Positions 45,601 to 57,835 of a DNA stretch of 64,000 bases are shown here, one piece after another. Source of the stretch: Sphagnum compactum (Eukaryota; Bryophyta; Sphagnopsida; Sphagnales); contig OZ234496.1 in the NCBI GenBank assembly GCA_965153455.1, positions 9,137,863 to 9,201,862 on the forward strand. Reading direction: 5' to 3'. Numbering within the stretch: position 1 is the first letter of the stretch; each line of letters starts with the position of its first letter. The translations under genes were made by a program, and so were the position numbers. The notes beneath the pieces were generated by a model. It did not search any database. It saw only the letters and a program-made list of their open reading frames with translations, and had not been told where the DNA came from.

Positions 45601-47639
45601 TGTGAAGTTGAAGACTTGATAGCCTTGTCCTGAATTGAGGTCATGTAACCTGTTCAAAGTTTAGGCTTACCGTGCCGGTCCCAGAAATTTGCAAACCAGT
45701 ACATGATTCTGCACGCAATTTTGACACTGCAATAGATAACTGTTCTATCATGAATGTGTGCAGTTTGGACATTGAAAGTCGAATTTAGTCTCTCCCTGAG
45801 TCACTTACAGTTCAATTAGGTTCACGAGATTCAGGACTGGAGGTGGAAAGGGTTGAGATAAAGTGCTCCTGCTCAAGAGCCTGCACACATCACAAAGTCT
45901 TCTATGAATCTATCATGATCCTGCAGCTCTGTGGTTTAAAAGCTAGTAATACATCTCAACTTCTAGGTTACTTTTAGCCTGGATAAAGGAATTTGAATTA
46001 CGTAGAGTAGATCCAGCTTGATTAAGAACGCCCAGGTGCTAAATGTGGCACATAAGGAAACTGGCAACAAAGTTGTACAACAATGGTTGGTAGCCACTAA
46101 TATAAATCCAGCACAGAGAGCATTGTGGTTTGCTCTGGAAATAAAAAACTTTCAGACAATTTCTGAATCTCCAGCCATCTGAAAAGGCCTCTTCCTTACT
46201 GCCATAGGGATTCAATTCTTTTAAGAGGTAATGAACTTTCTCTATATGAAGAGTACTCTTGGTTGCTCGCCCATCTTACTAGAACAGAATCCGCACTCAA
46301 CTTTAGAATTCTCGACATATTTATTGTTATCCACATGTCAATGTGAGTTTAGTCACAACCATTTCTCTTTGATCAGTCTGATGGACACCAATGCAAAACA
46401 CATTCATGAGCTAATTCTTCAAAACTAATTCAATATCTAGTGCTATCCGAGTACGTGAGACAATTATGGACCCTTCTCTAACAACCCTTCTTGCCTGGGA
46501 GCCATGATAGTGTTATCATTAATCTCCTGAAGTATGCTCACAGAATTGTTGTGATCAGAGCCAATAAGTCTAGCAAATTCCACTGCTTCCAACCCCATAA
46601 AGCACTTGGAAAACAAAAATTGTTCATGAGGGAGGCATGTCTATCTGGTGTAATTTATCGTACACAGTAGGGAATGTATATTTCATCTCCCGGAGGATTT
46701 TGACACATTGTGAATTTGCTGCTTTTTATCAGGCAGCTTCATTTAAGGCAGACACGTTTATCTCAACTACTGATTCTACATCTGTCCTATTTCATCTTGT
46801 CTGTGGGCCTATTTCTTTGCACTGGGTAAGCCAAGTAGATGAGGGCATATCCACAATCAGGTCTGAACACTTGGCTGTTGCTTTGTGCACAGGCCCTTAC
46901 TCCGGTAATGCCCTCTTACTAGGGCCTTGCCTACACATAAACGTTTTATTCTCTTGATGTCCTAGACTAAGACATGAAGGATTTTTGTATGACCCAAACA
47001 TCCAAGGAAAGAGAGATTAAGGAATGAGGACAGGGTTTAATGGCTGGATGAGGTAGATCTTACAGGACTTGAAGGTTTGCAAGGTTGCCAAGTTCTTCGG
47101 GAATAGGCCCCAGGACACTGTTGCAAGGACCTGTACAACTTTGGGAATTAGTCGGGTAGTTGCTGAAATCTAATGTTTGAAGGGATGGAAACAGACCGAT
47201 CTCTGCTGGAATGGGTCCTGACAGGCCCATGTTGCTGAAGTTTCTGTACGACGCCCAACCCACCAAGACAATATCAAGTTGGATGTTATTAGCTATTACC
47301 ACTTTTGCAGAACACCTTCAGGAAAAGAAAGTTGTTATGAAGACAGTTCATTCCTTTCCTGTGATTTAGCAGAATTATATCTAGCTGTATCATTGAAACT
47401 ATTGTGAACTTCTCCATGTACTTACGATATAAGTTCAGCTAAATAGAATTTTAAGACATGGCCCCACCATAAGGTGATTCCAGATCCTCCAGAAAATGTA
47501 TCAGCCTTCAACATGAAAAGAGAGGAGACAGGAGACCCCGTCCCTAAAATACAACAGAATCTGGTAGGAGCCGTTTGACCAACAACTATGGGAGGCACAC
47601 AGATGTCCTGTTATCGTCAATGTAATGTGTAGGGCATTG

Positions 47640-48495
47640 CCCAGGGTGGGTGCATTTTCTGAAATAAGGGACCTAGGTTCAGATGGTGTAGCTGACCTTC
47701 AACCCAGCATTTTGGGAATGCTCCATCGAGGATCAGCTACAGATGTTAATACGACGAATTAACATTTGTAAACCATGAGGAATATTGTGTAGATCACAAG
47801 GTGGCCAGTACTAGGTGCAGAGGCAGCTTAATTAGCTTACTGCACGTAAAAGAGGCTATATTCACGGATGTAAGCCGGCTCCTCTATCACTGAAAAATCA
47901 GCCAGAGCTCGGAGTGTAGGGTGAAGCTCAAGGGCAAGGGCATCACCAAAATAAGACCCCACACCAGGTGGTAGAAAAGGGGAGGACCCACTTCAGTAAT
48001 GACCTTGCCCGAGTGCTATACCTGGTGTAAAGACTGCCACAGAAACTTTTCGAAATGGAAAAGCCCTCCTGCAAAATGTTCCTCCGCTGGGTGGAGGAAA
48101 ATTTCTGCTTATAAATGACCCTACAAATACACTAGCAAATTTCTGCTATGTCTTTCTGCATGGACAAAGTGGCCAGCTACCATAACATACCCACCTTCAT
48201 CAGATCCCAGCAGTCGTGGAGGTCAATGCCAAATATTAGCCGACTTACTAAGTTTGTATTCTAAGACCTGCAATAACTGTCCAAGACTTGGCAACAACAT
48301 GCTGTCTTGCTCAACATTACACAAAGAAGAGGGAGATAATCAATGACAACGTGAAGGTAGGAGGAGATCAAGTCTTAAGCCCCAGGGTGGGGTCATTCCC
48401 AAAATAAAGGGCCTAGGATGATGAGGCAGTAGATGAGCCGAACCCCACAGTTTGGGAATGTTCCCCACACATGGCCTTTACCCACAGGAAAGGAT
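47640..48495. repeat. Cluster of SINE-like repeats in intron 2 of copy C
   Basis: Units lie near 47640-47745, 47925-48045 and 48375-48495. The last contains GGGTGGGGTCATTCCC and GGGAATGTTCCCCACACATG, the complement of the family consensus. They mirror 23229-24060. Confidence 0.5.
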
Positions 48496-49820
48496 CATTC
48501 AAAGGTGATGAACCTAAACCTAACAACCTTGGCTGAAAATTGCAGAATGTAATTTGGGGGAACTCCCAAGCACAATTTCCTGCTCCAGTCTAGCACAGGA
48601 AGATTTCATGTAACATCCCTAGAGCAGGAGCACTTTGTTGGGATGGAACCTTGACTGAATTTGGGGGAGCCCCCCAAGCACAATTTCTCTCTCCAGGCTG
48701 GCACACGGAGATTTCACGTACAACTTCCTTGGAACAGGGGTTTTTTGTTGGGATGAAATCTCAACCGTTAATGCATCCCAGCCCATGTCAGCCACAGAGC
48801 TGACAACCACCTCCGTTGTTACCTAGCCTATGGAAAGGTATAGCCAATGATGTCAGGTCATTACACCTTGGACCTTGGGTTCCAAGTCCCTCAGTTCCAA
48901 GGGTGCAGTGCCCTGACATCAGCACCTTCCCCATACATACGCAGATTGATCACAAGGCGTAGCAATGGAGGGTTCTTACACCTCATTAGGAGTGCGACGG
49001 ATGTCTTCATACAGGTAGCTTTTCTGGTACAGAGGTTGAGGTTGCTGGTATTAAACATGGTGTAGAAAGGGATGGAGAACTCACAAGCCAATGATGGATC
49101 CAGTAGGTGTGCATTGGACCGCTTGCGGATTCCAGGCACACGGGTGTGTGGTGTTGTAGGGGTCTCGGTAGTTCATTTTTGGCAGAATTGTTTGGAATGC
49201 ATCAGCTGAGAAAGAAGCAGATTAGAATAGCCCACAACGTGAGCAACAAACTGCATGCCGGTCTTAATTAGCAATGAAGTGATCCGATTAACGTTCTTGG
49301 GTGCGATTACAGAGGTGAAATATTTAATTAGCAAACATTGAGGAATTGCAAGAGCAGATCAAGGAAATTACAAGAGTCACTGCATTTTGAACACAGGCTA
49401 GGTGCTGCTCATGGCAAAGTACTATAAACAAAACTGCATGCACCCAGTAGTACACTAGAGTTGGGATTTGAACCTTCTGCTGGAACTGCTTCACAGACTG
49501 CAGATTCAGGGTAGATCAGCAGCTGGAGAGATGCAGCCACTAGAGAGACCGAGAGCAGGAAGCAAACATGCACATTCTTCATTGCAGGACCTTGCAGCAC
49601 ATGCGGATCAGGCATCGAACAGGCAGCTCTCGTGCTTATTATATGTTGACCTGCAGCACGCGGATTCTACTCATCAAGCTGGAGCTCGTGTTAAACGCAC
49701 CAGATCAACATCTAGCGCGCATGAAATTAGACACATGGTTACATATATATCCTGGTGGGAGCCAGCTGCTCCTGCATGAGGCCGCATTCATTTCTTCTTC
49801 TACTTCGAATCTTCCATGAT

Positions 49821-49853
49821 CATGCATGTGTATATAGTGCGCACGTATATATA
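49821..49853 (-). promoter_or_regulatory. Putative TATA box and RY motif of receptor copy C
   Basis: The TATATATA stretch at 49846-49853 and CATGCATG at 49821-49828 keep the same order and nearly the same distance to the ATG as in copy B. The promoter therefore appears to have been duplicated with the gene. Confidence 0.4.
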
Positions 49854-49859
49854 AGCTGC

Positions 49860-51322
49860 TGCTATATGTACCCATTTGAATGACTCTGAACATGATTTCC
49901 TAAGTCTAACAATCTTGAACTTGAAAAATGAGTAGCATGGCCTGACCTTCAATATGGACCAGCTGCTGGTTGCAAGATTTGAGCTTCCACAAACTGTTGA
50001 TTCTCGATCTGCCGGAGCTACCTCACGAGCTTGTTTCCATAACTGATCGATCTTCCTGCGTACTGCATTTGCTGGCTCTGACTTCCTTTCTAGTCGTTCA
50101 AACACAGATCCGACTTCACCTCCTCCAAATCTCCTTTCTCATGCCTTCCTCCGCCCCCCCTCTCTCAAACGCTCTAGACTCTCCCACCCCCCCTTCCAAA
50201 GGAAAAGAGATCTCTAGACCTAGAGTGAGTGAGTTAATGTCAAATCTGTAGCGTAAGAGAGACTCAAGATGATGAATCCTTACAAGCTTTATTAAACAAA
50301 GCGCCCAGCAAAGTGGAAAACGACGAACAAAGAGAGAGGACCCAAGTCCAAGTCAAAACTGCAATTAAAACCCAAAGTCGGTCACAAAGGGGCAAAGGAA
50401 CAAATTATTTTCCAAAGCCTTTACCAGTCACAAGAAGCATATGAAAGAAGTAGGAGGACGGAAACCTGAAAGAGCAGCAAGCTTAGAAGAGCCCTCACCT
50501 GCAACAACAGCATGCTTCAAAATAGAAGCGACATGCGCTCTTTGCATAGCTACAACACTCTCTACCTATGAGAGGGACAACTACCATAGGAAGGTGCTTG
50601 GTGCCCTTTGTTAATCATGCCATGCTAACACATCGATAAAAAAGTCGTGTGCTTGAACCCAAAAACCTCTATGGCAAGGGGGAGAAATGTGTGTTTAGGA
50701 TGCTATTGTGATAAAGTCCTTCCTTTGCTTTGCTTGAGTCGCCACTGTCACAGCCACCAACTTAAAAACATAAGAAATCATTGAAGTGTAATGTGCACAG
50801 CTACCAACTTAAAAACATAAGAATACATTGAAGTCTAATTTACTTGCGATCGGCTGTTTTGACGCTTTTGAGTGGTATGCTTATTCTGACGGTTCTGGGT
50901 GCTTTTGCCTTCTGAATCGGGCAAAGCTTCACAAGAATTTCTCTTCTTTTCTTTTCCTTTTCTTTCTGTGTTACTTAGGGCCTTTCCTGGGCTCTGACAG
51001 CCTACATAAATTGGGCTAATTGTAGTTCACTCTCCCAGCTCCTTCAAGGTGCTTACAGGAGTTGTGCAGGTGTGTGTGTGTGTGTGTCTTTTTTTTCCTT
51101 CTTCCGGATGTAGTGATTTTGAATGACCCATCATAATAACATTATTGGAATATTGGAGTTACCAAAATCTAAATCGGTGCAGGCGCCAATTTGAGAAGTA
51201 TTAGGGAATCGGTAGTGTTTTTTTGGTTTTGTTCACAAAAGTCTACACCAGGTGAATCAGCAGCAGGACGTTTCCAGGCAGTTGTATTAAATGGAAGCAT
51301 GGGCGGCAGCAGGTATTCAGCC
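49860..51322. repeat. Upstream region of receptor copy C (right-arm copy)
   Basis: Inverted match of 20432-21860, including the microsatellite (about 51070-51088, GT repeats) and the tandem CAGC(C/T)ACCAACTTAAAA pair near 50750-50820. No gene was recognised. Confidence 0.65.
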
Positions 51323-51325
51323 TAA

Positions 51326-51696
51326 GAGCATCTCCACCGATCCTCAGTACGTGACTCCAGACAGTATATTTTATTGTGAAAGAGTGAAAATGTGCCGGTT
51401 TAGCTCAGCAAATTGGTTTGTCTGCACCAAATTCGTGCAGCTTGCGATGGCTTGTAAATGGCGCAACACAGTGGTCCACCTCCACGAAAGAGTGTAATAT
51501 ATTGGACTTGATTGGGCTCAGTATTTTTGATTGGTCGATCATAAGGATTTGTGCAGGTGCTTTGCTATTAGTAGCCCGCGCTTAGTTGCAGTTCCGGTTA
51601 CAGTTTTATTGGTGGCATTGCCAAAAGAAAACAGCTAAAATTAAACAGTTAATATTCTTATCCACAGTGACATACTGAGCACCGGTGTGGATGCTC
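51326..51696. mobile_element. PIF/Harbinger-like MITE (right-arm copy)
   Basis: The ends are GAGCATCTCCACCGATCCTC and, complemented, GAGCATCCACACCGGTGCTC. TAA flanks both sides (51323-51325 and 51697-51699). The size is 371 bp. It is the inverted counterpart of 20061-20428. Confidence 0.85.
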
Positions 51697-51780
51697 TAAC
51701 CAATAATTATTGGACCTGCCCTGCACCCTACAGCCTCGTCTTCTTCGTCACTCACTTGCAGCTGGGCAGGGACGAACTTT

Positions 51781-52735
51781 CTGTACCACATATATAATAT
51801 ATGATTTTATTTTGGCCAAATCCAATGTTCCAATAATGTGTTATTCTCCGACAATTTCACATTGATAATGCGATTCACTTCATGAGACGGATGGTGACGC
51901 TGCTGATGCCCAAAAGCTGAGTAGAAGATTTGATTTCCAAGCCAAAAGGTCAAAATGATTGTGGTGGTGTGTTTTGTGGTCGGTAAGGCCCACGGCCAGG
52001 GGTGTTACCAGAGTCAGGCGCCCTTTACACTTGGAGTCACGGCCAATGTTCAACCCAAGTCAAGCATTCTATTGGTGCAAAAGTTGAAATCAGCCCCAAG
52101 GGCTTCACACTAGGAGTCAAGGCTGAACTACAAAAATTCTTTTCAAACTGCTCAAAGTTACTGATAAATGCTGAACTTTATGGCCTTCTATTGGCCCCAA
52201 GGCAGGAAAAAGGTTACCAAGAAGTTTGCGACGCCAATTGATATTTCAGCAGTTATTAATATCCTGACATCAATGTTCTAGCATTTACTAGCAACTTGGA
52301 GCCAAACAACAAGCCAAAAATGCTCAAATTTAGCCCCAAGTTTTTTCGGCCCTGACTCCTAGTGTAAAGCGGGCCTAAGGTGCCCACCCAAGGTGGCAGC
52401 CAAGGGCAGTATCCAAGGGCCTTACTGTGCATTCTTATCATGTCAGACCAAAAAAACAACGGGCCCTTGGGAAATGTGTGAGAGCTGGCCTAGAAACGTA
52501 TGATGACATCCCGATGTAGGAGTGAATTTTTTAAGCTTTTCAGAACGCATTCCACGTACACTACAAAATCTCTTACTTTTAGGAGGACATTGCTGGTCCC
52601 AAGAAAGGGTTGCAATATGGGAGAGGACCCGGGCCACCCCATGACATGTATCAATGATGGTTTTACATTCCAATATGAACTGGGAAGGACTTACATGTAT
52701 CATGAAAACATGCTTCCACCATGTTGAAACCTCAT
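51781..52735. repeat. Dispersed block S3 (right-arm copy)
   Basis: It matches 18682-19671 inverted and 61440-62379 directly. It passes straight into block S2 at about 52735 without the terminal repeat seen at the other two copies, so it marks an empty insertion site. Confidence 0.7.
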
Positions 52736-53312
52736 GGATGAGATCTCAACAATGGTTCTTCGACTTCATGCACTTGGTGTTTGGTAGCTAAGGGTTTTTC
52801 TAGGCTGGGTGCGCCTCTTACCATGACAAATAGTGCTAGAGAATAAAAGAGCTTAAAGTCAATGTGAGATCAATTTCAGTAAATAGAAAAAAAATTATAA
52901 TCCAGCCTCAATTGATTGAATAATTTTTTGGTATGTTTTTTGTTTTTGAGAAATTTTTGAAAGTTTCATTATAGGGGGCATGTTGATGTGGCTAGACTTA
53001 CTACTTTCCACCACAAAGAGCCAATAGCTAATGTTAGTAGTCAATAACTAATGACCAACACCCAATAGCCATAGTTAATAGCCAACAGCCAATGACTAGT
53101 AAGCAATAGCCAATGGTCAATAGCTGATAGCCTTGGTAGTAACCAATAGCCATGATCAATAGCCATTGTTAGTAGCTAATAGTCCATGGCCTAAGAGGTG
53201 GGCAACCCCTAGGGGGAAAAAAATAGTTTGATGGGCCCATGTTGGGGATCCCATCCTGGGTTTTCCCACTTTGGATCCCACTTGGACCTCTATCTTGAGA
53301 CGTTACAGACAA
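52736..53312. repeat. Block S2, right-arm copy, first part
   Basis: Inverted match of about 8421-8969, including the AATAGC-type minisatellite at 53010-53190. It is broken at 53312/53313 by a Helitron-like insertion. Confidence 0.72.
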
Positions 53313-53313
53313 T

Positions 53314-54258
53314 TCTATATAGTAAAGGACGTCGTGGTCGTGAAGCTTCGGGATGAAATGAAGCTTTCCATCTATCCACCCGTCATCCATTCCATCATCC
53401 ATCCCGTCATCGATCCAAACAGAACAAATATATATTTTAAAAAGGGGAAAAACTAGAAAAAAATAAAAACAGAAAAACACTTTAACAATTAGAATTTTTT
53501 TGTAAACACTTAAACATGAAACAAAAACGGGAAATACAGTAAAATAATCTGAAAAAAAAATTAAAAAATAGATGACAAAAAATATGAAACAAAACAGAGA
53601 GCAAAAGAAAGAGAAAAAAAACCATACTTGAAAAAAAAATGAGGTTTGTCTTCTTTTTCCAAACTTCAAACCTGCATCTAATCAAACAAAAATAAAAAAG
53701 TTTTTTCTAATTATTTTTATTATAAAACATATTAGAAAAACTAGAATTTTTTTGGAAAAGAAAATAGAAACTAAATAAGTAAATAAACGCATAAAAATAG
53801 AAAAAAAATGAAGAAAGACAAAATAAGAATAGAAAAAATTAAAACATGAAACAAACATAAACAAAAAAAAGTAAAAACACAAAAACTATAAAAAAGGAAT
53901 GGAAACAAATGAAACAAGGAAAGGGAAATACACTGAAATCATTTTAAAAGAAAAAAATTACAAAAAAGAAGAAACCAAATAAAGAGTAGAAAATAAAACT
54001 TATAATAATGAAGAAAAACCCTACTTGAAAAAGAATGAGGTGTGTCTTCTTTCTCCAAACTTCAAACTTGCATCCAAATAAACAAAAATACAAAAGTGAA
54101 AAAGAAACACTTTATTTTATTATACAAAATAATAATAAAAACAGAAAACACATAAAAATAAAAAATATAAAAGATAAAAGTTTTTAAAAAAAACTAAAAC
54201 ATGAATCAAACATTGTTGAAATAACACACCTGTGCAGTAGGCACGGGGTTCAAACTAG
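53314..54258 (+). mobile_element. Non-autonomous Helitron-like element 1
   Basis: The 5' end is TCTATATAGTAAAGGACG. The 3' end is CTAG (54255-54258), preceded by a hairpin CCTGTGC-AGTAG-GCACGGG at 54229-54247. A 3' hairpin followed by CTRR and a 5' TC are Helitron hallmarks. The interior is AT-rich and has a direct repeat about 395 bp apart (AATGAGGT.TGTCTTCTTT at about 53638 and 54034). No Rep/helicase is encoded. The exact first base is uncertain by one. Confidence 0.65.
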
Positions 54259-54259
54259 T

Positions 54260-55106
54260 TACATATATTAAAGGACGTCGTGGTCGTTTTTCGTGAAGCT
54301 TTCCATCCATCCATCTGTCTCGTCATCCATCCATCCATTTATCCCGTGATCTATCCATGGATGGCATCACTGCAGCCCATGTGGTTAAGATTTGGCTGTA
54401 CGCGTAAAAACAGTCACATTCTACAGCAGCGCTTTTCTTTTTCTTGGGGTGAAATTTCGCCAACTGGCAACGAAAAAAAACCCAGTGTGACCCCTAGGAA
54501 GGAATTTTAAAAAAGAACTTCCAGAACATTCGCCATATATCTTAGAAAAAAAAGAAAAAAAAAGGAAGAATTCAACAGATTTAGACAGTGAGTCTATGTA
54601 GCTCGCCTAGATTTAGGCAGGATTGCAGAAAAAACTCTACTGTCCGCCTAGGACAGTCGTTTAATGTACATTAAAGCTGGGGATCCTTGCCATTGCACCT
54701 CCCCAAAGAATTTGAAAAAAATAAACCCTGTTATACAGGGTTTGCTTTCTTTCAATTTTTGTGATTAGTTATCCCACAAAGACGATTTAGCCAAATTAGG
54801 CTATAGACCATATAAATGACAGTGAATAAAACATTTAAGAATATTTGTGCTTTATATGTATTTGGTGAATTTAAATTATTTTTTCTAAATTTGGCGCTTA
54901 GAGCCATTCCTTTTCACAAAAAATGTTAGAATGTGTAAAAAAAATAAAATTCAGGTTGAAACAATGAAAATAAATTCCCCCAAAAAGAACCTAGCAATGT
55001 GGTATATAGAGAGGTTTTGGAAATGTAGTTTTTGTGGTTGTAATTTTTGTAATATGTACTGTCAAATACACACACACCTGTGCATTAGGCACAGGGTTCA
55101 AACTCG
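54260..55106 (+). mobile_element. Non-autonomous Helitron-like element 2, head-to-tail with element 1
   Basis: It begins TACATATATTAAAGGACG directly after element 1. It ends CTCG (55103-55106) after a perfect hairpin CCTGTGC-ATTAG-GCACAGG (55077-55095). Both ends are close relatives of element 1 but the interior differs. Host sequence resumes with TATCAAATATGGG, matching CATCAAATAACGG at the empty site (complement of 8408-8420). No coding. Confidence 0.65.
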
Positions 55107-56095
55107 TATCAAATATGGGATGTGAGACGACACACAGGGTGAGAGAGGGCCCAACTGGGCATTACCTTACGGATAACTCTCATATCAATATAGTTAATGG
55201 CCAGAATTCAAAAGTAATTATAGCAGCAGTCCATGCAATAGGAATGAAGGTCCTCAAGAAGTAAAAAAGACAACCTGAAATTCAACTTACCAATGAATTT
55301 GGTGGTATACCCCATTCAGTAGCAGTGGATTTTTTCAATGTTTTTAAAAAATCTCACCCCCTTTGTGACGAAACTCGAAGTAATATTGTTATATTCCCTT
55401 TATTTTATATCTATTGCCATCAAATCCATTCACTTCTAATTCACAACTATTTATGGAAATGTACAAGTTTTATCTGGTTCTATTATTTTCCAACAATATA
55501 TTAACATTTGCCTTATACTCATATTAATAATAGTTTGAGGAGGCCTTTAAGAGTTTGGTGTAAGGTAATGACCTAGCAGCATGGCATTACACCATATGTG
55601 GAGGGTGGAGCCTGAGTTTTGTATTTTGGCATTTCTGTATCTGGGCCCTATTTGGCATAATGATCAAGGCTGGCCAATATGGGAGGACATATGAAACAAG
55701 GGGTGTGTCACACTGTGCCCTTGCCATTTACATTAAAAAGTATCTTAAGGCAGAAGAAGAATTATGGAAACTCAAATATTTCACCATGCAAAAATATAAT
55801 CTTCAAACAAATCATTTACAAGAAACCAAAATCTTTCAAGATATCCTACCTCTATAACTAATCTCAAGTTTCAACGCAATCCAAAATCTCATCTTTCAAA
55901 AATCCTCATATAAAAATAGACCTACTACCTAGGGGCCAAAGTTCCTTAAGCTCTCTAATGAATCTAAATACAATATCCTAACCTTGGAGGCAAGGCCAAC
56001 AAAATCTTCTGCTAATGGAGTCAGCAAATACGAGACGATTTGCGGCCGGACTAGTGGGAGGCCCCGCCCTGCATGAGGGCATTTCGTGGTAGGTA
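55107..56095. repeat. Block S2, right-arm copy, second part
   Basis: Inverted match of about 7712-8420. It ends near GGTAAGGCCC at 56100, where block MF begins. No coding was recognised. Confidence 0.72.
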
Positions 56096-56107
56096 AGGCC
56101 CTTGGCC

Positions 56108-56526
56108 CTCCTGGCTGTTGTTGGCAAAGTCATGACATTTTATTAAATAAAGCTATGAAATACTGAGACTCTGGATTAAATGCACAGGCTCAAGAACACT
56201 TATAGCTACAGTACACAGAGCAGCAGCAGTGATTGGTGGAAAGCGTTCAGAAAAAGAAAGGACAGGGGAAACTCAGTTTAGCATCAAATTTGTTGCTAAA
56301 CTGAGTTTCACGTTCCGTTGAAGCCCAGCATACTTTTTATTCCTGTTTTTCGAAATCTCGTCCCCTATGTGACCAAACAGGGGGTTCCTGTGCCGTCTTG
56401 GCCTGAATTTACGTATAACATTATTATATATATATATATAGAAGAGAAAGTTCGTCCCTGTCCAGGTGGAAGTGAGTGACAAAGAAGATGAGGCTCCAGT
56501 TGCAGAGCAGGTCCAATAATTAGTAG
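56108..56526. repeat. Block MF, right copy
   Basis: Direct match of 19672-20057, starting CCCTCCTGGCTGTTGTTGG. A TA microsatellite (about 56425-56440) and an extra AGAGCATAATTAGTGGC-type stretch distinguish it. Confidence 0.65.
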
Positions 56527-56529
56527 TTA

Positions 56530-56908
56530 GAGCATAATTAGTGGCTAACCATTTTTAAGTGTGCTCAGTATGTCACTCCAGACGGTAAAATGTCTTGCAA
56601 AAAAGTGAAAATGTGCCGGTTTAGCTCAGGAAATTAGTTTTTTTGCACCAAGTTCGTCCAGCTTGAGGTGGCTGGTGAAAGGCACAACACTGCACATTCT
56701 AAAACGAGTGTAATAAATTGCACCTGACTGCCGCTCAGTATATTGGTCGATCACAATGATTGGTCCATGTGGATTGCTATTAGTAGTTCCCGATGTATAT
56801 GCAGTTCCAGTTACAGTTTTAGTAGTGGGGTTGCCCCAAATAAAAGGTAAACGTAGACATTTAATTTTAGTATCCAGAGTGACATACTGAGCGCTGATGG
56901 AGATGCTC
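56530..56908. mobile_element. PIF/Harbinger-like MITE, third copy
   Basis: It has the GAGCAT start and, complemented, GAGCATCTCCATCAGCGCTC at the far end. The flanks are TTA and TAA, so one side has probably mutated. About 379 bp, same interior as the other two copies. Confidence 0.72.
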
Positions 56909-56956
56909 TAAGAACCCTCACCTTCCTATGCTCTAAGAACCCTCCCCTTCCTAGGC

Positions 56957-57835
56957 CTACATAAAGAAAAACTTATTTTTGAAAGGCTTCACATTGTCAT
57001 AATTGAAATATTCAAGTTTCAAAAAACGTGTATCAATATGCATGATGGTTTAAATATTAATAACAAGCCATTTGAATCGTTTAATTTGGAAGAAATATCA
57101 TATATAAACTTGCACTACATAAACAAAATAACTCAAATAATAATATAGATTGGGGATGACAAAATATGGTTTATTTGATATGGTAAGTACATCCCAAAAT
57201 TTATAACATTGGTAAAAGGTTTAAAATTTTAAAATGAAAAATTTGTTTTGCACTTATTTTTACTTTTGGAACAAGGATCACTAATTGGCCTATTGTAACA
57301 TGTTTATGCATTATGTGAAACAAAAAACAAATACAAAATAGTTGAAAGCATTATCTTTTACTAGAACAACAATATTGCAACTATGTACGTAGCAACAAAA
57401 TCCTAAATGCATAGTATAACAAATGAATAAAACTATAACGACTGTAGATAAACCGTAAAATGTGAATAATGCAAAAATATCTAGTAACTATAAATTTTTA
57501 AAATATAACTTTGAACATTGTTGCTTGCATTCCAAATGTCCACAATTGTAAATCTTCTCGCTTTTGGCACCTTGATTTATAAATTACATTGGTTTTCGCC
57601 AAAGTTGTTGATCCAACTTTCTAATTTAAGCTTTTTGTAAAATTTTAGGCATGCACAATGCCTTCAAGCAGTTTCTAGATGCATCACCAATTAGAACAAA
57701 TGTTAATGGACCAACATATGTAAGCATATTGTTATCGCAAGAAGAAAAAAAACAAAGATTGGGCAAGCATTCATCATAATCACTTTAAAAGCACCTGAAG
57801 ATCTGTTAGTGGGATTGTTGATGGGTAAAGGGCTA
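56957..57835. repeat. Duplicated block S1a, second copy
   Basis: Direct match of 4550-5430. AT-rich, no coding recognised. Confidence 0.72.

Larger units (their letters stand above)
37410..49615 (-). pseudogene. LRR receptor-like kinase copy C, truncated kinase, two membrane exons
   Basis: Inverted partner of copy B. Exons on the minus strand: 49615-49474, 49205-49085, 47315-47064, 45880-45809, 45529-45458, 44804-44736, 44508-44437, 43901-43830, 43177-43106, 42847-42776, 42015-41917 (LRRs), 41377-41283 and 41053-40985 (Cys-rich), 40721-40525 (membrane exon of copy-A type), 38961-38816 (membrane exon of copy-B type), 38538-38123, 37977-37926, 37811-37720 and 37555-37410 (kinase). Phases match copy B throughout. 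The kinase stops after the DFG segment ([13 protein letters not shown]...GTYG). Homology ends at 37246, six bases before the expected next splice acceptor, so the GYLDPEYF segment and the C-lobe are missing. It could yield a kinase-less receptor ending after the first membrane exon. As a kinase it should be dead. Confidence 0.75.

Noticed and set aside
53169-53669. 166-codon minus-strand frame
   Set aside because: It is phenylalanine-rich low complexity across AT-rich Helitron-like sequence and crosses the insertion boundary at 53313.
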